In this document: piece after piece, positions 9,207-18,555 of the stretch
Layout of the letters: each line of letters opens with the position of its first letter
Numbering within the stretch: the first letter of the stretch is position 1
Assembly: GCA_934167165.1 (NCBI GenBank)
Contig: CAKPKG010000004.1
Coordinates: forward strand, 1 to 60,648
DNA: 60,648 nucleotides
Source: an uncultured Clostridia bacterium
GTDB taxonomy: Bacteria > Bacillota > Clostridia > TANB77 > CAG-508
Direction of reading: 5' to 3'
The notes under the pieces: model-generated
Told to the model about the DNA's origin: nothing
The model's database searches: none
What the model saw: the letters and a program-made list of their open reading frames with translations, nothing else
Translations under genes and position numbers: made by a program

Positions 9207-9996
9207 TTATTGTTTTGTCAAGTTTTTTTGTTTTACTGCTTCATATATTACAATTCCTGCAGAAACTGAAGCATTTAAAGATGTTATTTTTCCTTTCATT
9301 GGAATTTTTACTAAAAAGTCACAATTTTCTTTTACAAGTCTACTCATTCCAAAGCCTTCACTACCTATTATTATTGCAAGTGCTCCTTTTAAATCTTGGT
9401 TATAGTAATATGTTTTTGCATCTCCGTCTGTTCCGCAAATCCATACTCCTTGTTCTTTTAAGTATTTTATTGTTTCATTAATATTATTTACTCTTGCAAT
9501 TTTTACATGTTCTACTGCTCCTGCTGATGATTTTGATACAGTTGCATTTACTCCGAACAGCTCTTCTTTTTGGTATTATAACTCCATGTACTCCTGCTGT
9601 TTCTGCTGTTCTTATTATTGATCCTAAATTATGTGGATCTTCTATTCCATCTAAAATTAATATAAATGGGTCTTCATTTTTTGATTTTGCCTCTTCTAAT
9701 ATGTCTTCTACTTCGCAATAATTAAATGGAGGTACTATTGCAATTACTCCTTGATGATTTTCTGTTTCAGAAATTGTATTTAGCTTTTGTTTTTCCACTT
9801 CTACAATAACTATTTTTCTTTCCTTTGCTTTTGCTATTATTTTATTTATAGAACCGTGTCTTTCTCCTCTTGCAATAAATATTTTATTTATATCTCTATT
9901 GGATTCTAATAATTCTAGTACGGAATTTCGTCCTTCTATTTGGTCAGATACGCTTTGTTTATCTTTATTGTTCATTCTTAACTCTTCTTTTTTCAT
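9207..9996 (-). CDS. rlmB: 23S rRNA 2'-O-methyltransferase RlmB, +1 shift
   Basis: SpoU/TrmH-family methyltransferase, expected to 2'-O-methylate G2251-equivalent of 23S rRNA. The N-terminal substrate-binding domain starts at VSDQIEGRNSVLELL, and the SPOUT domain has LILDGIEDPHNLGSIIRTAE. The zero frame runs through 'KRRAVRSKCNC' to a stop at 9484. In the +1 frame from 9554 it reads VNATVSKSSAGAVEHV and later IIIGSEGFGMSR and IPMKGKITSLNASVSAGI, the catalytic knot, ending at 9207. The joined protein is 262 residues. The start ATG at 9996 follows AGGAGAG; the longer upstream ORF only reads through a repeat. Confidence 0.85.
9552..9555 (-). other. CGGA +1 frameshift site in rlmB
   Basis: In-frame CGG at 9555-9553 followed by A. 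Skipping C gives GTT GGA GTA AAT, reading AVGVNATV, the sequence expected of the family. Preceding codon GTT, following GTA. Confidence 0.8.
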
Positions 9997-10017
9997 TTTT
10001 AATCTCTCCTGTTCTTT

Positions 10018-10050
10018 AGGTCGCCGAGGGCGGGGACCCCTACAACATTT
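10018..10050. repeat. Dispersed repeat family B, copy 2
   Basis: GGTCGCCGAGGGCG followed by CCCCTACAACATTTGCAA, closely matching 8586-8623. It lies in the short gap between lepA and rlmB and explains the GC-rich false N-terminal extension of the rlmB reading frame. Confidence 0.6.
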
Positions 10051-10078
10051 GCAATAAAATTTGCTTCTACATATTTTT

Positions 10079-11890
10079 TTAATCTTCATCTAATTTTAAA
10101 ACTGATAAAAATGCTTCTTGTGGCACTTCAACTTTTCCTATTTGTCTCATTTTCTTTTTACCTTTTTTCTGTTTTTCTAGCAACTTCTTCTTTCTTGTAA
10201 CATCTCCTCCATAGCATTTTGCAAGTACGTCTTTTCTCATTGCAGATATTGTTTCTCTTGCTATAATTTTTCCACCTACAACTGCTTGAATTGGTATTTC
10301 AAATAGTTGTCTTGGTATAACTGTTTTTAGTTTTTCTGCCATTTTTCTACCTCTTGTATATGCTGTATCTTTGTGCACTATAAAAGATAGTGCATCAACT
10401 GGCTCATTATTTATATGTATATCTAATTTTACAAGTTCTGCCCTTCTGTATTCTTTAAACTCATAGTCAAAAGAAGCATAGCCTTTTGTTTTTGATTTTA
10501 ATGTATCAAAAAAATCATATATTATTTCATTTAGTGGTAATTCATATTCTAATGTTACTCTTGTGCTGTCTAAATATTTCATATCAATATATGTGCCACG
10601 TCTATCTTGGCATATTTCCATTACATTTCCAACAAATTCTTTTGGAAGCATTATCTCTGCTTTTACTATTGGTTCTTCTATATAACTTATTTCTTGTGCT
10701 GGTGGTAAATCTACTGGATTATATAGTTCTATTACCTCTCCTGTTTGCTTATACACCTTGTATATAACTGATGGTGCTGTTGTGATTAAATTTAAATCAA
10801 ATTCTCTTTCTAATCTTTCTTGTATAATTTCTAAATGAAGTAGTCCTAAAAATCCGCATCTAAAACCAAATCCTAATGCAATAGATGTTTCTGGTTCATA
10901 TTCTAATGCTGCATCATTTAATTTTAATTTCTCTAATGCTGTTTTTAAATTTTCGTAATCTCCTCCATCTAATGGATACATTCCACAATATACCATAGAA
11001 TTTGCTTTTTTATATCCTGGGAGTGGCTCTTTTGCTGGGTTTTCTGCTGTTGTTATTGTGTCTCCCACGTGTAAATCAGATACATTTTTTATACTAGCTG
11101 CAATATATCCAACTTCTCCTGCTGTTAATTTTTCTGCTGGTACTGTGGTTCCTGGTTCTAAATACCCAAGCTCTGATACTACAAATTTTTTATTTGTAGC
11201 CATAAATAGTATTTCGTCACCAGTTTTTACTGTTCCTTCTACTACCCTTATATAGCTTAATGCTCCTTTGTAATTATCATAAAAAGAATCAAATATTAAG
11301 CATTTTAATGGTTTTGTTTCATCTCCCACTGGTGGTTTAAAATCTGTTACTATTCTTTCTAAAACTTCATCAATATTTAACCCTGTTTTTGCAGAAATGC
11401 AAGGTGCATCCATTGCTGGTATTCCAATTATGTCTTCTATTTCTTTTTTTATTTCTTCTGGTCTAGCATTTGGCAAATCCACTTTGTTTATTACTGGTAA
11501 AATCTCTAGGTTGTTATCTAATGCCAAATATACGTTAGCAAGTGTTTGTGCTTCCACTCCTTGACTTGCGTCTACAACTAATATTGCACCTTCGCATGCG
11601 GCTAAACTTTTTGAAACCTCATAATTAAAGTCTACATGTCCTGGGGTATCTATTAAATTTAATATATATTCATTTCCGTCTTTTGCTTTATATAACATTC
11701 TAACAGCTTGTGCTTTTATTGTAATTCCACGTTCTCTTTCTAGGTCCATATTATCTAGTACTTGACTTTCCATTTCTCTTGAAGATAAAAGTCCTGTTTT
11801 TTCTATTAATCTATCTGCTAATGTTGATTTTCCATGATCTATATGTGCTATTATACTAAAATTCCTAATATATTTTTGTTTATCGTGCAT
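10079..11890 (-). CDS. lepA: Elongation factor 4 (LepA)
   Basis: Translational GTPase that back-translocates or remodels stalled ribosomes. The G domain has AHIDHGKSTLADRL, DTPGHVDF and NKVDLP. It lacks the EF-G domain IV and carries the LepA-specific C-terminal domain, with RETISAMRKDVLAKCYGGDVTRKKKLLEKQK. It is 603 residues, standard. It is about 80 bases upstream of the preferred rlmB start, on the same strand, with a family B repeat between. Confidence 0.97.
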   Translation of the reverse strand: MHDKQKYIRNFSIIAHIDHGKSTLADRLIEKTGLLSSREMESQVLDNMDLERERGITIKAQAVRMLYKAKDGNEYILNLIDTPGHVDFNYEVSKSLAACEGAILVVDASQGVEAQTLANVYLALDNNLEILPVINKVDLPNARPEEIKKEIEDIIGIPAMDAPCISAKTGLNIDEVLERIVTDFKPPVGDETKPLKCLIFDSFYDNYKGALSYIRVVEGTVKTGDEILFMATNKKFVVSELGYLEPGTTVPAEKLTAGEVGYIAASIKNVSDLHVGDTITTAENPAKEPLPGYKKANSMVYCGMYPLDGGDYENLKTALEKLKLNDAALEYEPETSIALGFGFRCGFLGLLHLEIIQERLEREFDLNLITTAPSVIYKVYKQTGEVIELYNPVDLPPAQEISYIEEPIVKAEIMLPKEFVGNVMEICQDRRGTYIDMKYLDSTRVTLEYELPLNEIIYDFFDTLKSKTKGYASFDYEFKEYRRAELVKLDIHINNEPVDALSFIVHKDTAYTRGRKMAEKLKTVIPRQLFEIPIQAVVGGKIIARETISAMRKDVLAKCYGGDVTRKKKLLEKQKKGKKKMRQIGKVEVPQEAFLSVLKLDED

Positions 11891-11952
11891 TATTTTTCCT
11901 CCTTAGTCACTATCAAATATTCTACCATAACAGTTGGAATTTAGCAATATGT

Positions 11953-11980
11953 TTGAGTTTTAGAATTTTTGTGGTATAAT
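11953..11980 (+). promoter_or_regulatory. Sigma-A promoter abutting a start codon
   Basis: TTGAGT (11953-11958), a 16-base spacer and TATAAT (11975-11980). The downstream ATG starts at 11987, only six bases after the -10 element, so the transcript should have essentially no 5' leader. No ribosome-binding site is possible in that gap. Confidence 0.7.
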
Positions 11981-11986
11981 ATATTT

Positions 11987-12985
11987 ATGGAAAAAATTGT
12001 AGAGAAAATTATAAATTCAATACCAAATAATTTAACTGAATTAGAAAAAGCCTATTTTGTTTACCTTGAACTTGGAAAAATATTAAATATTGATACAGGA
12101 TATTTTTTATCTGGTTCGAGAAGTAAAAAGGATAGGATTTTTGAGAATGGGAAAAATTTTGAAAGAATTAATTCTACTAATGTTATTTGTAATTCTTCTG
12201 CTGAATTATATGCACACATCTTGAATAAGCTTAATATTAATGCTTGTTGTTTTTATTATAATAATTTTACTCATGCAGATGTTTTAATAGAAGGTCCTAA
12301 TGCTAGTTTTTACTATGTAAATATGCTTCAAGATTTGTACAACATTCAAACAGGTGCTAGAACTAGGCATTTTGCCCCACCTTTAGAATACATTAATGAA
12401 GGATATCGTCGAGAATTACAAGAAGAAAATTTTTTAAGTCTTGTTTCTGTTAATTCAGATGAATTAGAAAGAATGGATAAAAAACTTGGTTATTCTTTTC
12501 ATGGTATTTATTTGAATGATTTTATTAATAGAATTAAATTGGAAATTAAGAATCCTGATTTTGTAAATGAATATATTTTACCAAATGGTGTTACTTTAGA
12601 TAATTGCAGTCCTCAAAATTTATTAAAGTATAAGTTTTTATTTTTAATAAATAACCTTAATGCCTATAGTGAAACGCCTAATAGATCTATCGGCTTTTTA
12701 GAGTTAGAACGATATTACGAAAGGGTTTGCTCTGCTATACTTTCACCTGAAGAAGACAAAAAAGTTATGCTTTATGCTTGTTATCCTAAAGGTAGTGAAT
12801 TATCAAATGATTCTTTGTCTTCTTATATATCTTTAGAACTTGATGAGGATAATATTATGTATTTTTCTTTTTCTAGTGAAAAAAATAAATATATATCACT
12901 TTCAAAAGAAGAACTTCAACAACAAGTTAATAATGGTTTAACTGCTTATAAAACAAAATTTAAAGGTATTGAAAGAGAACATTAA
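11987..12985 (+). CDS. Transglutaminase-like protein, probable leaderless mRNA
   Basis: 332-residue soluble protein. The middle suggests a transglutaminase/papain-like fold: Cys68 in NVICNSSAEL, His96 in FTHADVLIE and Asp116 in VNMLQDL are ordered Cys-His-Asp with appropriate strand-like spacing. No signal peptide or membrane segment is seen, so it is probably cytoplasmic. The annotated start is the ATG at 11987; an upstream in-frame start would lie inside the promoter. Its 3' end overlaps the convergent DUF5662 gene by four bases. Catalytic role and substrate are inference; the full sequence is not a family I recognise. Confidence 0.55.
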   Translation: MEKIVEKIINSIPNNLTELEKAYFVYLELGKILNIDTGYFLSGSRSKKDRIFENGKNFERINSTNVICNSSAELYAHILNKLNINACCFYYNNFTHADVLIEGPNASFYYVNMLQDLYNIQTGARTRHFAPPLEYINEGYRRELQEENFLSLVSVNSDELERMDKKLGYSFHGIYLNDFINRIKLEIKNPDFVNEYILPNGVTLDNCSPQNLLKYKFLFLINNLNAYSETPNRSIGFLELERYYERVCSAILSPEEDKKVMLYACYPKGSELSNDSLSSYISLELDEDNIMYFSFSSEKNKYISLSKEELQQQVNNGLTAYKTKFKGIEREH

Positions 12986-13518
12986 CTGCAATATTTGTTA
13001 TATTTCTCTTTCAAGTTTTTTTTATTTAAAACCTCTTCTATTCCTTTTTTGCTAATCTCTTCAAAAATGTCATCAAAAAAATTAATCAATTTTGGATGAA
13101 ATAAGTCTTTATTTTTTACATTTTTCCAGTACCATAATGGATAATCATTTGTAAAGTCTTTTCCTTTATAAACAATTCCTGCTGATAAATTGTCACATAA
13201 CATTTCTATTGTATATTTATATGGTATAACTGGAGCTTTTACAGGTGCATTAAAGTCATACCAATACTCTTCATGATGTTTGTTATGTCCTTTGTGATGT
13301 AACCAAGCTGCTGAATATTCTCTTTTTTCTCTCGCAATTTGTATTGGGCTTTTATAACCCACATAGTATTTTGCACTTTCCCAAAATTCTGTTGGACCAT
13401 ATTTGGACAAATCATGTATAAGTCCTCTCCATAGAAGTCCAACTCTTGTGCATAATTTAAAAACTATCCATCTATGTTTTGTAATTAATTTAAAATGTAG
13501 CCATATTTTTTTAAGCAT
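12982..13518 (-). CDS. DUF5662 family protein
   Basis: 178-residue protein matching the DUF5662 pattern of Firmicutes: LKKIWLHFKLITKHRWIVFKLC at the N terminus, then LIHDLSKYGPTEFWESAKYY and AAWLHHKGHNKHHEEYW. The His/Asp-rich motifs suggest a metal-binding, HD-like hydrolase, but no activity is established. I use the ATG at 13518, which follows GGAGGATCAAGA; the longer ORF upstream only reads through a dispersed repeat. Confidence 0.75.
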   Translation of the reverse strand: MLKKIWLHFKLITKHRWIVFKLCTRVGLLWRGLIHDLSKYGPTEFWESAKYYVGYKSPIQIAREKREYSAAWLHHKGHNKHHEEYWYDFNAPVKAPVIPYKYTIEMLCDNLSAGIVYKGKDFTNDYPLWYWKNVKNKDLFHPKLINFFDDIFEEISKKGIEEVLNKKNLKEKYNKYCS

Positions 13519-13542
13519 TCTTGATCCTCCTTTTTTTATGGA

Positions 13543-13640
13543 TGTGGGAAGTTGGAAGTGGGATGTAGGGGTCGCAATGAATTTGTTTTTGGGCATATTC
13601 AATATGCCCTTACGAATCCCACCTCTCACATCACACTTCT
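13543..13640. repeat. Dispersed palindrome family A, copy 1
   Basis: Left arm GTGGGAAGTTGGAAGTGGGA and right arm CCCACCTCTCACATCACACT are imperfect complements around a core with GGGCATATTCAATATGCCC, itself a hairpin. Related to seven other copies in the window. Confidence 0.65.
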
Positions 13641-13669
13641 CACAGCAATTAAGCTGTATTATTACTTTC

Positions 13670-14359
13670 TTACCAAATTATCGAAACTATACAATAGATT
13701 AAAACTCTTGCAAGTGCTGTTGTTAGCAAATTGTCTATTACAAATGGTATTCCTATTTTGTTTATACTCTCGTATTCTTTTAATAATTTGTTTTTTTCTT
13801 CTTGTGTACAAAGTTTCATTTTTTCCATGTAATCTTTTGAAAGATATTTTGCTTTTGTCATTGCATCTGTTTCTAAAAAACTTCTAACACTAAATTCTAT
13901 TATTGTAAACAACATAAGTATTGCTATTTGCAATATTTGATGGTTTACTAATTTTAATATTGTAAGAATAGTAATTACTGCAAAGTATATAATATTTATA
14001 TTTGAAAATATAAAGTTAAATAACAATAACCTTCTATCTTGACATGAATGTATACATTCATGTGCTATTGTTTGTATTCTTGCATAATTGTTTTTCATGT
14101 CTGCTATACTTATTTTATTTGTAATTGCTATGTACAAGCTTGTTTCAGTATCTTTTGCTTCTTCTATTTTTACTGATTTATTGTCTAGCATTTCTAACAT
14201 TTCTTTTGCAATTTCAATGTTTTTAGGAAATTTGTCTGTAATTTTTTCTAATTCTTTATTTTCCCTTTTTTCTTTCATTTTTTTAATATTTATTTTAAAA
14301 ATAATCTTAAAAGTAATAATTGTTAAAACAACTAATATAGAATAACAAATAATTTCCAT
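13670..14359 (-). CDS. Membrane zinc metallopeptidase, YugP-like
   Basis: 229-residue membrane protein with an N-terminal transmembrane helix, a soluble segment, and two or three more hydrophobic segments. The metal site is IAHECIHSCQD (HExxH near residue 91), with a downstream Glu in SFLETDA as possible third ligand, as in the Zn_peptidase_2/YugP family. Substrate unknown. It is a single gene between a repeat and a divergent gene. Assignment rests on the motif and topology. Confidence 0.6.
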   Translation of the reverse strand: MEIICYSILVVLTIITFKIIFKINIKKMKEKRENKELEKITDKFPKNIEIAKEMLEMLDNKSVKIEEAKDTETSLYIAITNKISIADMKNNYARIQTIAHECIHSCQDRRLLLFNFIFSNINIIYFAVITILTILKLVNHQILQIAILMLFTIIEFSVRSFLETDAMTKAKYLSKDYMEKMKLCTQEEKNKLLKEYESINKIGIPFVIDNLLTTALARVLIYCIVSIIW

Positions 14360-14477
14360 GTTACACCTCTTTGCTAAAATTTTACATTTCTATTTTATGT
14401 TTTGTTTTTCAATGTGTCAATAATATTTTATTTATATTTTTGTAAAATTTGTAAATACTATTTTGTGAGGTGATTTT

Positions 14478-14906
14478 ATGGAAGAAAATTTAGATGTTTT
14501 AAAAGAAGTATGTAAAGGTGTAAAAATGGGAATGGATGCTATTTCTTATGTGTCTGATAAGGTTGAAGAGCAGAATTTAAAAGATACTTTAACTCATGAA
14601 TATAGTATGTATAATAATATTCTTACTCAAATAGATAATGCTTTTAAAAATTATAATGAAGTTCCTAATGATTATAAAATAACAAGTAAAGCTATGCTTT
14701 GGTATGGTATTCAAATGAACACTTTAAAAGATACTAGTAATTCAAAAATAGCAGAACTTCTTATTCAAGGAACTAATATGGGCATTATTGAAGGCAGAAA
14801 ATTATTAAATCATAACAAAAATTTAGATAAGGAAACTAACAAATTGTTAAATGATTTTGTTAGATTTCAAGAAGAAAGTGTTGAAAAGTTAAAAAGTTTT
14901 CTTTAA
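14478..14906 (+). CDS. Four-helix-bundle-like hypothetical protein
   Basis: 142-residue, almost entirely helical soluble protein with regular heptad-like spacing (for example EVCKGVKMGMDAISYVSDKVEEQNL). The pattern resembles ferritin-like DUF2383-type bundles, but no clear metal ligands are visible. The start follows GTGAGGTGATTTT. It is monocistronic and shares a terminator with the convergent PAP2 gene. Function unknown. Confidence 0.5.
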   Translation: MEENLDVLKEVCKGVKMGMDAISYVSDKVEEQNLKDTLTHEYSMYNNILTQIDNAFKNYNEVPNDYKITSKAMLWYGIQMNTLKDTSNSKIAELLIQGTNMGIIEGRKLLNHNKNLDKETNKLLNDFVRFQEESVEKLKSFL

Positions 14907-14940
14907 TTCTCTAATTTCATCTGGAAACTCAAATCGACAA

Positions 14941-14970
14941 GAACAAAGAACGACTTAAGTCGCTTTGTTC
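14941..14970. terminator. Shared hairpin of convergent genes
   Basis: GAACAAAG(a)CGACTT pairs with AAGTCG(c)TTTGTTC, a near-perfect palindrome. It lies 35 bases after the plus-strand helical gene and overlaps the last codons of the PAP2 gene, so it could stop transcripts from both sides. Confidence 0.65.
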
Positions 14971-15485
14971 TGTGCATATTTAATAAAGATTACTAAATAT
15001 AATACTCCTATTATCCATCCACCAATTACATCTGTTGCATAATGAGCTCCTAAATATACTCTACTTATGCCTATTAATAGTATTAATATTGATAATGCCA
15101 CTATTAATGGGTATTTTATTTTTTTATTTTCTACATTCTTATAAATTAAATATATTAAAAGGCCATAAAATCCAGTAGAAACCATACTATGTCCACTTGG
15201 AAAGCTATATCCTTTTTCTTGCACTATTTTTAAAACTTCTGGTCTTGGTCTTGCAACAATTATTTTTAAAATTCTGTTTAGCAAGAAAACTAAGATTAAA
15301 TTTATTGCAATCAACATTGAATTCTTTTTATTTTTTAGCAATAATAAAAATCCTATTGTTAATATAATTAGTGCTGTTGCTGACCCTAAATATGTTATAA
15401 AAAGCATAAATCTCGTCATTCCATTACTCATTAATTTAATAATTAATGAGTATGAATTTTCATCTATAAAATTAATCATACTCAT
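14955..15485 (-). CDS. PAP2-family membrane phosphatase
   Basis: 176-residue integral membrane phosphatase with about five transmembrane helices. All three phosphatidic-acid-phosphatase signatures are intact: KIIVARPRPE, SFPSGHSMVSTGF, and SRVYLGAHYATDVIGG. Such enzymes dephosphorylate undecaprenyl-PP or phosphatidate. The gene sits 21 bases downstream of the penicillin-binding protein, which favours lipid-carrier recycling for the wall, but substrate is inferred. Confidence 0.85.
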   Translation of the reverse strand: MSMINFIDENSYSLIIKLMSNGMTRFMLFITYLGSATALIILTIGFLLLLKNKKNSMLIAINLILVFLLNRILKIIVARPRPEVLKIVQEKGYSFPSGHSMVSTGFYGLLIYLIYKNVENKKIKYPLIVALSILILLIGISRVYLGAHYATDVIGGWIIGVLYLVIFIKYAQNKAT

Positions 15486-15506
15486 TTATATATTCTCCTA
15501 TATTAA

Positions 15507-17804
15507 TTATTGATGTATCCTGCATCTTTGTAGTGGTACATTTTTTGGCGAACCATAATATGATTTTGTTTTCCATAAATTATCTTTATTTATATATTCG
15601 CCTCTTCCATATACGCTTCTAGTTCTAGGACATTTTTTTGTTGCTAGCAAGCCACTCTCTGTACATACTTTTGCTGATGAATGATAAGGACAAGTTTGTA
15701 TTGGTTCTGTTCCACTTACAAAATATTCAGTTCGTGTAGTTCTATAATTTTTACATGTTTGTGTTGCCAAAAATCCTGATTTTTCACATATTACTGCTTC
15801 TACAACATTTTCTGGTCTTTCTTCTGCAAATGTTTTTGGTTCTAATCCTTCATGTGCTTGTCTCATTACTGATGTCCATATTTGAGCTGATGGGTTAAGT
15901 GCCCATCCTGTAATTGTGCAACTGTTATCATATCCATACCAAACAGTAGAAGTATAATATGGTGTGAAAGCACAAAACCATCTATCATAATCATTGTTTG
16001 TTGTTCCTGTTTTTGCTGCTACACTCATTCCCTCTATTGTACAAGTAGTAGAAGTTCCTGTTTTTACTGCTTCTGTTAATACTTCTTTTAATACATATGC
16101 TGCCTCTTCAGTCATTACTCTTGTTTGTTTTTGGTCTGGCTTTAATACTATATTTCCATTTTCGTCTACTACTTTGCTATAAAATGTTGGCTTTTGATAA
16201 ACTCCACCATTTGCAATTGTTGCATATGCTCCTGCCATTTCTATTGGTGACACTCCCCATGTTAAGCCCCCTAATGCTAATGCTAGAACTTTATCTTTAT
16301 TTTCATCTATTGAAGTTATTCCTATTTCTTTTAAAAATCTTACTGATTTATCTGGTGTTAATAGGCACATTGCTTTTACCATTGGTATGTTTTGTGAATT
16401 TGCAATTGCTTTTCTTGTTGTAATTAACCCCATATATTTGTATCCAAAATTTTTAGGTTCAAAAGTTCCGTTATTAAAGCTTGTTGGGCTATCATCAAAA
16501 ACTGTTGCAGCAGTAATTATTCCTTCATTAAATGCTGGTGCTAGTACTGCTATTGGTTTCATTGATGACCCAGTTTGCCTTACCGCATCTGTTGCTCTAT
16601 TAAAGCCAAATGCTGTATTTTTTTCTCCTATTCCTCCAGAAATCCCAAGCACATAGCCTGTTTTATGATCTATTAGCACTACTGCAGCCTGAGATCGCTG
16701 TAAAGTTCCATTTTTGTCTTTAGCTGTTTGGTTATATTTTTCTTGCTTTAATTCTTCATCTATTATATTTTGAATTTTTGGGTTTTGAGTTGTGTATATT
16801 GTAAAGCCCCCACTAGATAAATATAGTTTTGCTTGTTCATATGTCCAATTATGTTCTTTTTGCAATTGTGCTATTATCTGATTTATTGCTGCATCTGTAT
16901 GATATGAAAATACTGTTTGTGGAAATGCTCCTTGTTCAAATTTTAAGCCTTCTTCTACTTCTTTTATTGCTTGTAAATATTCTTCTTGTGATTTTATTTT
17001 TCCTAATTCATTCATTTTATTTAAAACAGTTTTTGTTCTTTTCTTTATTGCTTCTAAAGTTTCCTTATTATTTTTTTCAAAAGGATTATATGAATTTGGT
17101 GAATGATTTATTCCTGCCAAAAATGCACATTCTGCTAAATCTAATTTGCTTGCACTTTTATTAAAATAATAATTTGCTCCTTTTTCTACTCCATAAACTG
17201 TATCACCTAAAAATATTAAATTTAAATATAATTCTAGTATATCTTCTTTTGACATTTCTTGTTCAACATAGTATGCCCTTGCCATTTCTCTTACTTTTCT
17301 TTGCCATGTGTCTTCTTTTTCTTGTGTTAGATTTTTAACCATTTGTTGAGTTATTGTACTTCCTCCAAAAGGAGATTTTCCTTTATTTTTTAAATATGTA
17401 TATGCTGCTTTTAGAGTTCTTTTTACATCTACTCCTTTATGTTCATAAAATCTTTCATCTTCAATTGCTACAAAGGCTGCCGGTAAATACTCTGGCATGT
17501 TTTCTATACTTATACTCTCTCTATTTTCATCACCATTTAAAATTCCTATAGTATTGTTTTCCATGTCTTTTACTACTGAATTTTCGTACTTTATAGTTAA
17601 GTCGTTTTTACTTAATCTTACATCTTTTATTATTCCATATACTTTGTATGCTGCATATCCTCCACCAACAAGTACAATAATTAGAAGCAATAAAATTATA
17701 ATTAATATTGCCTTAAAAAAAACTGTTATGATTGGATGCTTACTTCTTTTTTTTATTTTATATGTCTCATTACTAATTTGTTTTCTTTCCTTTTCTTGAA
17801 GCAT
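15507..17804 (-). CDS. Class A penicillin-binding protein (PBP1A type)
   Basis: Bifunctional peptidoglycan synthase. A short cytoplasmic tail and one transmembrane helix (~30-50) precede a GT51 glycosyltransferase domain (EDERFYEHKG, GGSTITQQMVKNL) and a transpeptidase domain with Ser-x-x-Lys in TGSSMKP, the SQN motif in ANSQNIPM, and KTGTTN. The C-terminal tail holds several Cys pairs (CKNYRTT, CPYHSS, CPRTRS, CRIHQ), probably disulfides or a binding module. It is 765 residues. It is in line with rpe, pknB and prpC, so it may be cotranscribed with the kinase pair. Confidence 0.95.
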   Translation of the reverse strand: MLQEKERKQISNETYKIKKRSKHPIITVFFKAILIIILLLLIIVLVGGGYAAYKVYGIIKDVRLSKNDLTIKYENSVVKDMENNTIGILNGDENRESISIENMPEYLPAAFVAIEDERFYEHKGVDVKRTLKAAYTYLKNKGKSPFGGSTITQQMVKNLTQEKEDTWQRKVREMARAYYVEQEMSKEDILELYLNLIFLGDTVYGVEKGANYYFNKSASKLDLAECAFLAGINHSPNSYNPFEKNNKETLEAIKKRTKTVLNKMNELGKIKSQEEYLQAIKEVEEGLKFEQGAFPQTVFSYHTDAAINQIIAQLQKEHNWTYEQAKLYLSSGGFTIYTTQNPKIQNIIDEELKQEKYNQTAKDKNGTLQRSQAAVVLIDHKTGYVLGISGGIGEKNTAFGFNRATDAVRQTGSSMKPIAVLAPAFNEGIITAATVFDDSPTSFNNGTFEPKNFGYKYMGLITTRKAIANSQNIPMVKAMCLLTPDKSVRFLKEIGITSIDENKDKVLALALGGLTWGVSPIEMAGAYATIANGGVYQKPTFYSKVVDENGNIVLKPDQKQTRVMTEEAAYVLKEVLTEAVKTGTSTTCTIEGMSVAAKTGTTNNDYDRWFCAFTPYYTSTVWYGYDNSCTITGWALNPSAQIWTSVMRQAHEGLEPKTFAEERPENVVEAVICEKSGFLATQTCKNYRTTRTEYFVSGTEPIQTCPYHSSAKVCTESGLLATKKCPRTRSVYGRGEYINKDNLWKTKSYYGSPKNVPLQRCRIHQ

Positions 17805-17829
17805 AGTATATTTCCTTTCTCTTTGGAAT

Positions 17830-18486
17830 TTATTTTAATTCTTCTATTGCACTTTTAAAGTTTTCTGCAGATATTATAGCGCTTCCAGCAACAGCAATAT
17901 CTATTCCTGCTTCTTTTGCAATATTTATTGTAGATTTGTTTATACCACCATCTACCTCTATATATGTATCTAAATTATTTTCTTCAATATATTTTTTTAA
18001 TTCCTTTACTTTTTCTAGTGTTTCTGAAATTAGTTTTTGTCCGCCTTTTCCTGGCTCTACTGTCATTACAAGAATCATATGTAATAGTGGTAAAAACTCT
18101 TTTATTTTATCTATACTTGTATTTGGCTTTATTGATATTGCTGGTTTTATGTTGTTTTGTTTTATATAATTTATAAGTTCTAATACTTCTTCTTTGTTTT
18201 TGCATGCTTCATAATGAAATGTTATTATACTTGGTTCTAATGGAATATATTTTTCTATATGTGGCTTAATATCTTCTACCATAAGATGCACATCTAATGG
18301 TAAGTTTGAGATTTGTTTTATAATATTTGAATATTCATACATTAATTCTTCTGTATTTTTTTCTACAAATTTTCCGTCCATTATATCTATGTGATAATAG
18401 TCTGTTCCTGCTACTTCTAAATCATAAAAAGTTTTTGTTGCTTTTTCTTTTTCAACTGTTAGTATAGATGTTGATATTTCTACCAT
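17830..18486 (-). CDS. rpe: Ribulose-phosphate 3-epimerase
   Basis: TIM-barrel enzyme interconverting ribulose 5-phosphate and xylulose 5-phosphate. It shows the metal-site motifs YHIDIMDGKFV, DVHLMV, TVEPGKGGQ and EVDGGI, and the phosphate-binding AVAGSAII. It has 218 residues. Usual Firmicutes order is prpC-pknB-rsgA-rpe; here rsgA is missing between pknB and rpe. Confidence 0.93.
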   Translation of the reverse strand: MVEISTSILTVEKEKATKTFYDLEVAGTDYYHIDIMDGKFVEKNTEELMYEYSNIIKQISNLPLDVHLMVEDIKPHIEKYIPLEPSIITFHYEACKNKEEVLELINYIKQNNIKPAISIKPNTSIDKIKEFLPLLHMILVMTVEPGKGGQKLISETLEKVKELKKYIEENNLDTYIEVDGGINKSTINIAKEAGIDIAVAGSAIISAENFKSAIEELK

Positions 18487-18520
18487 TTTAATTCTCCTAT
18501 CTTATAAAATTACATATTTT

Positions 18521-18541
18521 TGGGGCGCATAAATTGCGCCC
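18521..18541. repeat. Hairpin between pknB and rpe
   Basis: GGGCGCA (18523-18529) and TGCGCCC (18535-18541) around five bases. A T-run follows only on the plus strand, so this is more likely a processing or stability hairpin for the minus-strand operon than a terminator. Confidence 0.5.
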
Positions 18542-18555
18542 AAATTGTCGTTATA

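Noticed and set aside
9997..10089. N-terminal extension of rlmB to 10089
   Set aside because: It reads through a GC-rich dispersed repeat (Arg/Pro-rich residues unlike the family), and a good ribosome site precedes the ATG at 9996.
13519..13629. N-terminal extension of the DUF5662 gene
   Set aside because: It reads through a family A palindrome; GGAGG precedes the ATG at 13518 where the family begins.
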